64,000 bases of DNA from Serilophus lunatus (lineage: Eukaryota; Chordata; Aves; Passeriformes; Eurylaimidae): assembly GCA_013399895.1 (NCBI GenBank), contig VXBA01005378.1, forward strand, positions 24,075 to 88,074, read 5' to 3'. Positions 13,930 to 27,870 of this stretch are shown one piece after another (within the stretch, counting starts at the first letter, position 1; the number at the start of each line of letters is the position of its first letter). Both the position numbers and the translations under genes were made by a program. The notes beneath the pieces were generated by a model, which made no database searches, was not told the origin of the DNA, and worked only from the letters and a program-made list of their open reading frames with translations.

Positions 13930-14745
13930 AGCCTATGCAATATCCCAGAAATCTTTTTCTCCTGAAGTCCTTCAACACAATATTCTCCAGAAAACTATCT
14001 GGAGGCCATGCAGTCCCTCAGGAATCTGTCCTGGGACTTACTCTTTTTAACAGCTGTCTTAGGACAAGTGCAAAGCTCCTGGGATGGAACATTGGAATGG
14101 CAAGGGCTGGGGACTGCCTGCCAGGGCAGAAGCAGTGGTGGGAAGCAGGGCAGAGCGTGGAGGCCAGCAGGCTATCCAGGATCCAGCAGTGCCCCCAGCA
14201 GTGCTGAACATGAGCCCAGAGTGGGTCACATCTACAGCAAAACAGCAGATCAATGGTAACCAATACATCAAGGGAAGCAATTATTGCTCTGCACTCAGCC
14301 TACATCTGGAACACTGCAGGTTTGGGTCACCTGGTCCAAGAAAAACTTGAAAAAACTTGACTCCAGGGAAAAGGCAGCAAGGTGGTTATAAGGCTGGAGC
14401 ATATGACCTATATGAGGAGAAGCTGGATGGTTCACCCTAGTGAAAGTAGGCTTAAGGGAGAGTTTATTGAGAACATGGAGGCTGCTTAGAAGAAGAATGA
14501 AAATAAATTCATAAACTAAAACAGCTGTTTCTGACTGGATTAATGGTCTTTTATGAAGACAATTAAGTATAGGAACTCTTTGCATAAGAAAGTTGTAGAC
14601 TCTCCCACTCCCAGGAATTTTAAGACTCAGCCACATAATGCCCTAAAAACCACCTTGTCTGAATTTAAGGTTGAAGCAGCTTTGAGCAAGAGGCTGGACC
14701 AGAGAACCATTTATCTTCCAGTCTGAGTGATTCAATGATTCCTGA
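13930..14745 (+). mobile_element. Old CR1 LINE fragment, plus orientation
   Basis: Translation around 13998-14060 gives GGHAVPQESVLGLTLFNS, a decayed form of the non-LTR reverse-transcriptase motif VPQGSVLGP.LFN. Downstream come CR1-like pieces: a gaacatgagcccagagtg block near 14207, an aggctggagcatatgacctat block near 14390, and a terminal ggctggaccag ... gattcaatgattc block near 14691-14739, which corresponds to the CR1 3' end. Internal deletions and many substitutions mark it as ancient and inactive. It lies antisense to TAF4B. Confidence 0.75.
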
Positions 14746-17700
14746 CTTCCTGCAGATCTCCTTCCATATGCCCTATTACTGCACAGTACCCTTAGATCCC
14801 TCATACATGTAGGATCACCCCCAGCACATCTCTCAGTCAGTCATCCCTATCTGTCCAGCCTGGACAGTCTGTCCCAGAGTGCTCACTGGCAAAGAGCAGG
14901 AAAAACCTATTGGTTTCCCCTTTAACTCAGACACAAAGAGGGGCTCTCTAGCTCCTGATTTATCAATGGACTCAAAAGTGACCTGAAGGGAAAGGAGAAA
15001 GGCAAATGGACTATTCAATCACTGAAGGCTAGAATTCTTTGGAAAACAGGATAAGGAAAAAAGAATACCAATTTCTCCCCAAATGAATTAGCATCAAGCA
15101 AGCAGACTACAAAAAGATAAATTTTTAAAAAGTCAACTTGTCATGCACAACATTCATCATGTGTGGAAGCATCATCACGTCCTCCCTGCTCTAAATTACA
15201 TTAGTTAAAGCCCTGTTAGCACAGGATGTCAGAAGCAGGGTGCATTCCAGAGCTGGATACTACATGAAGATTTGGCACGCTGCTTAAATACTTGGATTGT
15301 ACTTGGGGCAAGGGTGGGAAAATTACCAATTCCATCTACACTTGGAAATGCTGGCCCAGTTACACTTCCATGCACAGTGGTTCACACCACTGGGTTGTCC
15401 CACTGACCTAAGAGAAGTTGTGATACCACTGCTTACAGACTGCCTTGTTTCGCTTTCTGCTACTCAGAAAAAATGCCAAATGGAAACTGGATCTGTGCAA
15501 AGGGCTGGAAATTCAGTTTTCATATGTTTCTATATTAAAGGCTTTTTTTATTTTTTCACTTCCACATCTCCTCCTGAGTTTCATCCACTCTATTTATAAG
15601 AATCTTACTGGAATTCTGTCTGCCATCAAAGTAAAATAATGCTGATCTCTAAATAGGAAATTCCTGACATATTCTTCTAGTCTGCATAATTACTTTTCCC
15701 AGTTTTAATACAGCAAGGTTTCTCTTCCCTTTTCAAGATTCCCTAGAGTGATCATGATGTGGGGACAGAAACATTATTTATATATTTAAGAAGTATGTAT
15801 GTACACATCTATATTCTATAATACTAAACACAGTTAATTATATCACAAAACACAAATATCCTAATTATTATTCATCTTTCTAACCAAGTCACTGAACAGT
15901 GGCCTCATCTACAGATCTTTTTATTTAGGCCCTAACATTCTGAATTTTGGTCTTAATTGCAAGATCTGATTATTGCACTAAGTCTTTACAATATATACAC
16001 ATACATATGAGCAGAAACCAAAAACCCAAGGAGAAAAGTAAGATTAAACAAACAAAAAAAGAACTAATTTCTATTAATAGACTGCTTTCCCCTGCCTTTT
16101 GTTCAAAGAAAGCTGAACTTCTTTCTGACTTCTAGGTGATCATCTCAATGTGCTTTAAGACTGATGATGTGGCAATCTTACCTTGCAGTGTTGGGACCAA
16201 AAACATCACGATATGTGTAATCTGAGAAAAGCTGTTTGCTTTTAAATAATACATCTGTTAAATTTAGACATTTGGGATAACAAGTATATGCTTCAAGTCT
16301 TTAAAATTACTTTAGCAACGCAATTTTGAACTTTTCCTGGAGCTATGATAAAAACATCATCAAGGTTAACAACAAAAAGGGAGCTGGAGAAAAGCAATGC
16401 TCCAAGCTATAACTTGAGTTTGAGTTTTGATATTTTTGAAGATGAAGCTGTGGTGATATTCTTTATTCAAGTGCTCTTGCCAGATCTCTATTACGCCAGA
16501 ACTGTACAAGATCATCAAGAATTGATGACTGATTGCATGAACACTTCAGTTCTTTGTGGCAGGGCTTGGTTGTAACACACCCTCAGAGGCATCAGATGCT
16601 ACCAAAGCAATCAGTTGAGTCACAATGTCCTATGTAAGAAATAGGAGGGACAAATCAATATCCCCAAAGTGCAAATTTCAAATCTGCCAAGCATTACAGA
16701 GCAACACAATAAAGTCTGCCTACCTGTTAATTCTTAATTACATGTTTGGAAGCTTTAATAGCAAAACTTGGTTCAATCAGAATTTAATAAAGATCTACAC
16801 TATATGAGACGGTGTGCAAGAAGTATAAGTGTTAGAATATTTTGCTACAAATAAACTATATTATATTTAAAAGTTTGAGATATTGCAATAGAGTTTCTAT
16901 AAAGTCAGAACTTGTATATAAGTTCCAAAAACCTTGAGGGAAAAAACGTTCAGCAATATTATTCTGATATTGGCATATGTGTCAGTAGCACAAGATTGTT
17001 TTTTACAAACGTAAAAGCACCTAAACCTTGTAATTGAAAACTTTTCCAGTCCCAAGAAGTGAAAATTCTGCTATCATCTGCTTAGTTGTCTGAAAGGTAC
17101 TGGCTTTGCTGCACTTTAAAAGTTTAATTATATTTTATTGATCAAAAACTGAAACAAATCGTAAGGAGAGTACTGACCTATTTGAGAAGGAGAAGAAAAA
17201 TACTGTCTTTGCAGATAGGCTTTCAAAGAATCAAAAAGTTACTTCAATAATTTATACTTTAAGAGGACTGACAGGACTGAGATCAAAGACACAAAAAATT
17301 ATTTGTAAAACATCAGGTCTGACTCAGATTATTGATGTGATAAATTATTGAGTGCCTGTGCAAATCTCTTTATGTTTATACTTAAAACAGAAAAACCTTG
17401 AAGAGCTGGCTTTAAACAGTTAAACAGCATCTGTTTAGGGCTTGAGTTTGTCTTGTCCTTCAACAGAAACATTGCAGGGGTGCATAATTAGTCTCTCTTT
17501 GCCCTAAACACAGATCAGCTAGAAATGCAGAAAGTACACACTAGCATCCTAATACCGGGAGCAGCTCTTTAAATTCTTAATTCTGTGTGTGAAATATTGG
17601 CCAGACTTCTCAGGCCCAGGTCCCTTCTGCCATTACAGCTGCCTGGAATTCCACAAAATAGAACCAGACGTCCATCCCCCTCAAATCTGAGACATTTGTT

Positions 17701-20700
17701 TAAGCCTTTATTTAACCTTCCTGAAGAGCATCATAACTAGAATAATGCAGCAAAGGAGCATCTGGTCATATCTCCCCACCTCCCTGATGCCCACAGCACA
17801 CGGTGCTGGGCTGTGCCTTGGACTGCATCCACAGTTGTAGGCTCAAGCCCCTTTTGTTACCTCAACAGAAGCACCACAGTTTTACATGCCTCCGTCCCCC
17901 TGCAATCTTTCCCATCAGGAAAAGCAATGCACTGGAAACACTACCACTTGAATTTCTGCAGCCTTCTAGACTATTCAATTCTTTAATAAATTCTATTCCT
18001 TCATCTCAACAGCATAAGGAAAACTGGTGATTTTATAGTTCTGCTGTAGATGTCAGTAGTGAAACATTTAAAATACCTTCATCTCTGTATAATTACATGT
18101 AATTAAATCCAACATGATCAGTTAACAAGACACTGTTCAAGACTCACACAGGAACTCTGGAAACTGTGAGCTGAAAAGATTGAGGTGAAGGAGTTCACCC
18201 TCTAAAACTGGACAAGCAATATTTGTATGTCCTAAGGCACAGCATGTGTGGTCTCTGCAGAAAGCAAGTCATGAAACCAGCAGAAAGCAAGGGGTGCTTT
18301 GTCTGATACTATTGAATTAATAATTCTAAACTGAGCAATGCCATTTAACTATCAGGCTGACGAAACACAAAGGGCAAACAACTCTAATGTTCCAAGGGCC
18401 CATGACATCCTGAGAAACATAAGTGGCAGCTATTGAACTTATTTCTTCCAACCTCATCAGGTGGAACTTAAGAACAGGGTGCATCTCCCCCAGAGCAGAG
18501 TCCTCAGCCTACAAAGTAATCCATCCATACTGCATTCCTGATGCCATGAAAGGAAAAACCTAAATATTAAGCTAAAGAATGAGGGATAGAACACAGAAAA
18601 GGTAAAAATTGAGGAGGTTGTTTGGGTATAGAAAATTCCAGGTTATGTCGGAGGGGGGCTACCACACAGACTGTCAGTACTAAAAACTGAAGGAAGAGTT
18701 TGTTAAACAGAGTGATAGTGCAAACAGCAAGTCCTAGTTCTGATTATTGAGAGATTCCTAGGGGTGTAGGATAACCCAGTAACCCCAGGCAAAAGAAAGA
18801 GTATGATCATTTTGGCTGTAATGTTCTGGTTTCAGTCCTTTAAATAAAGTCTTCACTTTAATTCTTACTAACTAAATGCATAAATAATTTAAGCAATGCT
18901 GACTTGCTGTACTGTTAAGCCTGTCTGGTGCTGGAAGACAGGAGGAAGAAAGGAGAAACCATAAACCTTTATTTGCTACCTTCCCAGAAAGAGCCAATCC
19001 AAATGGAGTCATTGGAGCAGGCGCCCCTGAGGGACCCATAACCTGCAGCAGGTTTGGGGAAGCCACAGGCAAGGGAGTGTCTCCTGCCAAACTACAGACA
19101 AACCCTGCCAAGTGCTTTGGGAATTGGTACAGGATTCCCTCGAGCAGGTACAAACCCCTCTGGGAGGGGAAGATGGCCAAGATATATTCCACAGCTCCAA
19201 ACCAGCCCTGAACTGCAGTGGGAAAGATTTTCCAAACCAATATCAGATACTGTTCAACACCACACTTCCAGTTCACCTTCATAGGGAACAAGTGACCTTA
19301 AGGAGAACGACTTTTTATCACCTCGTAATTGTTATTTATAAAACAATGGAAGACCCTACAATAATCACTTCATTAAGCTTGTTTCTAAAAAAACATTCCT
19401 TCTCTCACAGGACAAGAGCTTATGAACCAACTTCTGGATAAAAGTGGATGGACAATGTTCTTGAGAAGTCCCAACTTGCTGGATGTAGTATTTGTCCTGT
19501 ACTTCTTCAGAACCACCCTTGAGATGATTGCTCAGGAATAACCAGCCTTACAACTGTAATGTAACCTAAAAGAATAAAAATGCTGAATAAATGCTACACA
19601 ATTTTTAATATTCTTCCCTCCTCCTGCTCCCTCCAACTAAATGCCAACCAAACTACTTTAGCAAAGTAAGATTCATCTGAGACTCTTAAGATCTGTAGTG
19701 TAAATGCACTGGTACAAAACTACTCAAAGTATGTTTCAGGCACTGCAGTGGATTTAACTTATTCAGTACAAACTATACTGTAACAATTATGTATTTATGT
19801 AATTGTATAAAAAGTTAAGTAAAGCTACACTGGATAATATAACCCATCATCCTTTCTCTAACACCAGCAGAAGGATATGCTGCCAGAACACTATTTTAAA
19901 AAAACATTTGTGTGTAGTGCTAACTGTGCACCAAAATACTGCCTTGGTCTGCCCTCAGTTAGAGCATCTTATCTGTCTGAGGTCAGGATGGAGTGTTTTT
20001 CAAGTAATTTTCAAGTAATGTTTTGAATCTGAAACGTCTTAAAAAAAGAATTTCACAACTTAACTACTCACTGGGCAAAAGCCTGTTTAGAACCTCTACC
20101 TTCTAATTTAGTTTAATATCCTTTATTCTTATCAAGAGAAAACCAGAAAAACAGCTCCACTCTAAAAGGTCGTATTGGTGTAATTATTTCAATAAAACAG
20201 AGCCAGAGAAACAGTTGTTTCCATGCAAAGTCTATGTGTAACCCTGCCCAAAATGTCTGATCCTGTTTTTCTGAGCCGATTCAAAGCTTTCATATGCAAG
20301 TCAGTAGGATTTGAGGCAGGACAAAAAAATCATCAAGTAAAGAAAGAATATCTCAAGAATCCTACTTAAACCTACCTACACACCTAGTGCTTTTTGATGC
20401 AAGTCGTATAAGACTGACCAAAACAAACCCTTCACTTCTCTAAGAAGTCTCAACTAGGGGTAAGTCTGGGAACTCACAAATAATTTATAACTTTTGGCAA
20501 AAAGAAAAAACTACTTTGAAAAGAAGTCTGTCCTAAACTATATATAACCAGACAATCCAGTTTCCAAAATTCTGTCTTTAAGCTAGATAATTAAACAGCT
20601 GAAAGGCAGCTATTAATCATCCCTAAAGAGTCTTTTTTATTACTCTTGGTGGTTTTTCCTTACCAGAACCAGGCTAGTCAGCAAACAACATTCTGCACAG

Positions 20701-23700
20701 GTATGTGGAGGCTTGAAATGGGAAGGAGTTGCCACAAATCATGGAAGCATATACATATAAACAGTGCATCTGGGAGAAAAGAACACTTGGCATTCAGACA
20801 GCAAGGAAACCTTACAGCTTGATCAGAGAGGACAGAAAGAATGTAGACTGTGAAGGAACAGAAGGTACTGCAGTTAATCTTTCCCTGTTTTCTTTTGCAA
20901 CTAAACTGTATATTATCTAATTTATTTTAGAAGAAATCAAAATCTCAATGTGTTAAGGCAAGACAATATCCTTAAATTTGTTGTTAAATTCCTTCTCTTT
21001 AAATAATTCATCTTTAGGAATACTTTCGTGCCATTTGATGTGTGTATTCTAAAAGAAGGGAGGATGATAAAGTTATCAAAAGGGAGATACTGAAGGTCAA
21101 AGGGTCTTTGAGAACTGCATCCAGATCCACATCCTATCCTATAATCCCAGGTAACTGTGCTGCAACAGCTGAATAGTGTGAGGAAAATGCAAAAGACAGA
21201 GGAGGGGATGAGAACTGAAACAGGGGCAGGTCTCGACAAGTCAAATTAGAAGACACAGACTACAGATATATGATCCTTTTTTTCTTCATCTTAGTTTTCC
21301 CAGAACAAAAGATACAATGCAGTAAGCACAGCCAAAGATGTTCAGGAACATTCAAGAATAAACCCAGAGTGACTGCAGAGAAATGGAAAATATGTTCACT
21401 ATTTTTATGAATAACAGTACATGCCCCGGTGCACCTTTGTGCTTGGTTACTCTCTACAGGGTCAAATCAAAAGAGATTGTTACAGGGTTCAGATCAGGAA
21501 GAACTAATACGGCAATGACAACTATTGTTCTAGAGTAGTTTTTAGTTGGGGGTTTAGGCCCTACCTCTTTTCATGCAGACTAGAAAGATGTGCTTCTTGA
21601 GCTGAGCTCAAGATATTAAACCATTACAGGACCTCAGGCTTCGATACAAGAAGTACATGTCTATGAAAGTAATGTCAGGTGAGACAGAGATGGAGAAGAA
21701 CTGGTGTAAGAATGTCAGAGATGACAAACACAGACGTCACCACTCTATAGCATAGTCCTCACAGTAACAGAACACACTCTCCAGCACATCCACAGGATTA
21801 AAAGGAATACCAGGTATAAGAATTTTCCTATATTCTGTTCTTTTAAAGCAAATTCTGTAAACAGTGCAGACATTTTGGCAACTTTTTTCCCTCAAAAACC
21901 ATCTCTCTATACTACAATCTCAACAGGTACCACAGTCGTCCACTACAAGCCTGATGTCAGGCAGCCCAGCTCAGTATGAGGGTGGGCATGTTGGATGGAG
22001 AGGATATGCACAAACCCCAGGAAATTATAAAGGATATCACAAGGGCAGATGAAATTTCAAAATGCCAGCAGCTTCATCTGTGTGTGCCCAGGATTAGAAG
22101 GAAAACTGCCACCACCAGGACACTGTGCCACATTCATTAAAACACCAAACAGTGCATCACCAGGCCATCCACCACTACCACGTTGATCCAGGTCACACAT
22201 GCTCACTTCATTTTGTCAAAACAACTTTAGTTTAGGATAGTTTATATTAAAGTTGCACTTCTACATTATTGTGCAAGAATAGATGTGGTACCTCATCTGG
22301 CACAACATTGCGTTGCAGCTTCCTTGAAAACAAATACCCTTTTGGTACCAGTAGAATGTCTTTGTACCAGTCCAGTATTTGGCTCTGACCTATTTAACAC
22401 CAGGGACTGCAAAACTGGTCAAAGCACAGATTAACCCCTTCTGTATTATAACCACGGAAAAGAGTGTCAAATTGCCAAGGACTTATAGTAGAATCTGGAC
22501 TTGTTTGCAGTAGACTCAGCAATATGAAGGAGGCTAAAAGGTGCAATTCAGACTTAGGGGAGAAGGAAAGACCAAAGGGAATTTTATGAAGTTTCTCAGC
22601 AATTTTAAGAAATGAAAACACTACAACCTTAGTATGAGCAGCAGGATTGCCAAATAAACATAATGAACAAGCATTTCAACATATTTTAAAAAATATTACC
22701 TTTTACTTTTTCCCCCTTAAACGATCCTTGAAGATGCTGCTCACTGATCAATGACTTCCTCCTCCACAAAGATGTTCCAACATGTGTTGAGCTTTGGGGA
22801 CATTAGCACCACCTCTAGAGCATGGAGTTTGCCTACAGGGATAACGTAAGTCAGCTTTATTGCAATATTGAATGGTTCTCTAAGGTTTTCTTTTTATTGT
22901 TCTTATTTTACATCCAATATTTATTACCAGAAATTTCTTTACAAGATGGACTTTATAAATGAATCTCCATAGAATGATGATCTTAATTTTACTCTCCTTT
23001 GCAGAGACCAAGAAATTTAAGCCATTCAATTCCCAGAGACAAACTTATTCTGAGGCTGGATAACACACTTTGGTAGGCCCTGAAGGCCAGAACTGCCTTC
23101 CAGAAATAGCAAGACCTTTTAAAGATGGCTCTTTCACTACATTCACAGAATTCAAACAGAATGAAAAACTGGTGAAAACAAAATTATTATGGTGAAGACA
23201 AAACTTGAATTTTCCAAATATTTCTAAGAGCAAGTAGTGTGGTCATGCCTTCAGTTCAACTGGAATAAACCTTTGAAAATGATGCCTGAAGAAACAGCAT
23301 CATTTTCTTCATAAATAATCATAATTTAAACATAGCTGAATTAATCATATTTATTTTGAGAAATTACTGCTTGATGAAATAACATCAGTTCTGACACCTA
23401 AAGGTGATACTGTTAGAAGCATAACTCAGATTCTGTAGTGTTGCAGAACCAATAAGATTAATAAAAAGAAAACCTTGGAAAGACACAAAAAATACTGAAC
23501 AGAAGCTGCCCTACCTTTCACAGAAAGGCAGACTCCAAGCTCTCAGGTGGTACTGAAGTTGTCATTCCAACACATGTTGGGACATCTTGTAAAACAGGAA
23601 GTCTAATCATGGACCTATTAAAGAGAGAACAACAATATGGTTTAACATTCTGCTAAAGTACTTTCTGGTTATGTTTATTTGGCAACACTGCTGCTGATAC

Positions 23701-26700
23701 TAAGGTGGGAATGTAGTCCCACCTTTTTTGAAAAGGAAATAATAAATGCAAATAATATATAATTGTCTTCTGATCTTGTAACATTAGCAATTGATTCAGT
23801 TGGAATATAAAACCAGATTCTCTGTTGAACAAGTTCAATAAACTCCAATCTCAACTTAAGAAATTAAATTATCACAGCTATGAGCATTGCTTAGAAGAGC
23901 AGTGCATACCTTCTAATCTAAATACAATTTCCAGTAAACTGCTTGTTTAATACTAATGAAAAAAGCCCTAACTCAGCACTCTCCCAGATGTCAGAATGAA
24001 GATAGATCTCTACACCTGCCACATCTCTGCAGGGACAGAATGAAGTTTGTAGGAACTAGAGAAGGTCAGTGCGTTTGGCATTCCCAAAAACTTGCAATTT
24101 AGATTATACAATACCTAACAGGACTTTTTATTTCCCCTAAGAAAAAGCAAGTAGAACCACAGAGAACTCTACACTAGGTACAGTTCAAGTGGACTAAGCT
24201 TGTTGTTAGGACAATGCCTGACTGCAAAATGCTACACTTAGGTACATGTTAGAGCAATTCCCAAACACATCAAGAGTTATGTCCACAGGCATTCAAGGAG
24301 GTCATCTGACAGAAAGAAGCTGATGGAAAAAAGAGTATTAAAAGGAATATTTCAGTCTGAAGACAAATCAACTCATGGATAAAAAGCTAAAAGCCAGCAA
24401 TGAAAATGACTAAGTTACAGCAACAAAAAGTGAAGTGAAAACAAAAATTATATTCACAGGCAATTGGAGAGCTCAGAATTTCAGAACCCACAACCATTGC
24501 AATTGAAGAAGTATAAAAGCCCTCCAAAGTAAAGCAATCAGAGAAATAAGTACACTTTTATGTCAGAGCTGCTCTGTACATGAAAGAGCCATCGCAAAGA
24601 GGGCAGTTTCATCTCATTCAGAAAGGAACACAACTGTTGACAAACAGACTCATGAAAGGGGGATGACAGAAGGACTCTCACTAGTAACAAATGCCTCAGC
24701 TAGAAGCTCTGAAATCTCCTGGCCTTGTTCCACCAAGGGTACCCCAAACTAATAAGGTTTAGCAATATAAAATGCCCTGTATTCAAATTATTTATTTAAA
24801 ACACAAACATATGCATACAATTTGCTGCCACTGTGATGCCACTCAGTTAATTCAATACACTCCACAGTACAGAAAACACAGACAAGCTATTTCTGTATGT
24901 TTTAACATGCACTTTAATAGCAGATATGCAATTCAGGTGTGGCTGAACAAAGAAAGAATCAGGGCAGAACAATGACCAATATTTCATCAGACAGAACTAA
25001 ACAATATTTTACACATAAAATAACAAGAAGCCAAACCTATAAATTATCTTGAGCCTAACCCTACACCTGTTATGCTGACAGAGACAGTGGCTTAATTGTA
25101 CCAAGCCAGGCTTCTCTGAAACTGTTTTAAGGAAGACTGTAGGACTTTGAACTACTGAGCCAGGAGATTTTGGAATCATGAGCCCATTTTCAATCTTCAT
25201 AATAATTGGCATGCACCACTATTTGTGTTCTAGCCTAAAAATCTTATTTGTATGAAGCAAGAGAATCCAGTACTAAGTTTGTGGTAAGAAATATGGCAGA
25301 TGTATGCCACATTGTCAATAAAAACAGGCTTTTCCAAAGGAAATATAATAATGCTAGATAGACATGCAGTATTTCCTAAAATTATGCTATGGAAAATTTG
25401 ATTTCTTAATGTAGATGTAAAAAACTCTGAATGAATGTGAAAGAAAAGTATCATTGATGATTTTCCAATAAATTTTTATCATACAAAAGTCACAATAATT
25501 TGAATATAAAGGATGGACAGTTAAAATGCTAATATGGCCAAACCAGTCTCACATTTCTTGGAATGCCACATTTGTAATTATTCTGTACAGCCAGTGCTCT
25601 GTAACAATAAAACTGAAGTAGAAAAATAAGAGTGAAAAACACTCAAAGTGAAAAGAAAGAGAGAAAGATCTAAGTCAAAGGACACAGCACACCAACCTTC
25701 TGCTTCATTAGTATTAAGATAATTAATTTACAATTAAGATTCACCACAAGTTGTGACATTTTAGGGTTAATCAATAAAAGCAAAATGGCATCATCTAGTA
25801 GTAGAAGGAATCAGTTAAAAGTTTTAGGAATTGATAAGCTGCTGCAGTTTCTAAGCCTGTGAGAATATCATCCTCTGCTGACCACTAAATATAAAACAAA
25901 GTTTTTTGGAATCCTGTGAAGGCTCTGGAGACCAAAAACTCTCAGTCAAGAGATCTCTCAGAAAAGTACACAACATGGCTGTTTCCCTGGATTGAGTTAT
26001 CAGGCTAAAGAATAATCTTTTAACCTGTCCTTCATTACATCCTCCTGCCTGTTACTAATCTTTAATATAAAATGCAGGGCAGCCTAGTTCTTATCTGTGC
26101 TCAGAAACAATGCTGTAATAGAGTAATTCCTGAGCCAAGGAGTCTCTGTTTTCTTCTGGTCACACTTAAAAACAAGCTGCTTTATTAAGTAAACAGTGAA
26201 AACTCAGAATGTTTCTTCTAAACTCAGAACTAGCTTCTAAACCCTAACCAACACAGCATTCTTACCCTGCAAGAAATGGCTCATGAATGAAGTGAAATCA
26301 TTACAAATTAATAAGGTTATTTTTCTTGTTTCATTCCCATAAAACCACATGGAAAAGCTAGGACTTTTCAGCATTATTTATTTGTGAGAGTCTAATCAGC
26401 TTGTTTGTCCTCTAAAGAAATACTACTGAAGACCTGGAAAGGTTGAAGAGTTTCCATGCACATGCATGATGAATATCAACCTCTGCCTCTCAGCTTCCCA
26501 AGAAGAGAAACAAAAGCCTTTGCACATGTTTCATTGTGCTGTGCTGTCATGTAGAAAGATCAGGGTTTAAACTTTTATGATCCTGAATGGAATAGCAAAA
26601 GAAATACATTATCTGCTGAGAAATACCCACTCTTGATTTTTGCATCAAAGAAGAATTTGAAACAGTCACAGCCCTGCCTTCCTACAGGAACAAATGGCAA

Positions 26701-27553
26701 TGATTACCAGCCCAAAATGACTAGATACAAAATTGGATAAGGAAGCATGTGGGAAGTGCATGAATATCTTTGCATGAATTACCTTTCAGTTACTTCTTCC
26801 ATTTAAAAGGATCAATATTAGTAACTTAGATTTAAAATAAACTTTGGATGATAACAGTGCCAAGTTAAAGCAGAGATAAGAACATACAGTCTATTAAGAA
26901 ATCTCTCTCACTATAACTCTGAGGCATCTGGCTGGTGGTTACTGCCAAAGTCTGAAGAGCATCTGCTCTCACTTTAGCAGTTTATATTCCAACCCTGGTG
27001 AATGGAAGCACAATCTCTGAAACAGCCTTTGGGGAACACTACTGAGTTGCTTGACAGAGCTCTTGCTCGGAAAAGAGAGGAGGGGATTAATATTACAGAA
27101 AACTTGAAAGATCTGGCTTCTGAGAAAGGAGAGAAGAGCAGTTTCCTAATATTGTACACACCACAAATCTCTCTTTTACTAAAACATGAAAAACCTGCCC
27201 TAAAACTGAAGTGATTAAATATGAACAGATCTGAAGGTAGAAAATAACATCTGTTTAAGTCATATTCAGGTAAAAGTAAGAAGAAACAATCTATTTTATC
27301 TCATTTGTCAACGGGCATAATGTAAACAGAAGAATGAGGACTCACATAACACACTTTTTCCTCATGTGCTTGAGAAGTCACAGGAGCTTTGCTTAGTCCT
27401 GGTGTGTCCAGGCACAGCAACACATGGCAAGACTGAGCTCTGTCGTGAACTTTCATTGTCGTTATTTTAAGTGCCCAGTAGCACAAACTACTAAATTTGT
27501 GTGTGGTCCTAAGCAAACAACAAATCAGGCCACACACAGTGAAAACCAAGCTT

Positions 27554-27870
27554 CTAAAGCTTCAAAATCAGCTGAAGGAATTCCCTCCTCAAGAGCTGTA
27601 GATCCCAGATCGTAGCCACTTGTGAACCCCACAGCCACTTTCAAAACTATGAAAGGCTTCATGGAAAGCCAAAATAAAGCTCTAAAAGTGGCTGCAGGAG
27701 ATCACCAGGAGTGGCCACTCCTCTGGATTCACTGCTTTTGAGAAGTAAATCCCTGCAGCTGCTTTTAAAAGCTTTGAAAGTTTCATTTCAATTATCAAAG
27801 CCAATAAAGCTTCAAAAACAGCCATAGGGATTTGTTCCTCAGAGAAGCAAACCCCAAAAGGCAGTGATGA
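27554..27870. repeat. Three-copy degenerate tandem repeat, about 120-130 bp
   Basis: Similar blocks starting with (a/c)taaagct(t/c)c(a/t)aaa recur at 27554, 27674 and 27804. Each is followed by a Ctg/Cag-type stretch (cagctgaagg, ggctgcagga, cagccatagg) and then a cctc-rich portion. Between them, paired ctttcaaaactatgaaag and cttttaaaagctttgaaag segments also align. The copies are strongly diverged. I do not recognise the family. Confidence 0.6.

Noticed and set aside
18872..19291. 139-codon minus frame in the 17.7-kb intron
   Set aside because: No recognisable domain, no splice or promoter context, overlapping frames on the plus strand; most likely chance in a GC-richer patch.
24190..24320. 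Possible very old plus-strand CR1 piece (aaaatgctacacttaggtac and nearby words)
   Set aside because: Similarity is limited to short words and I could not follow it collinearly far enough to list it.
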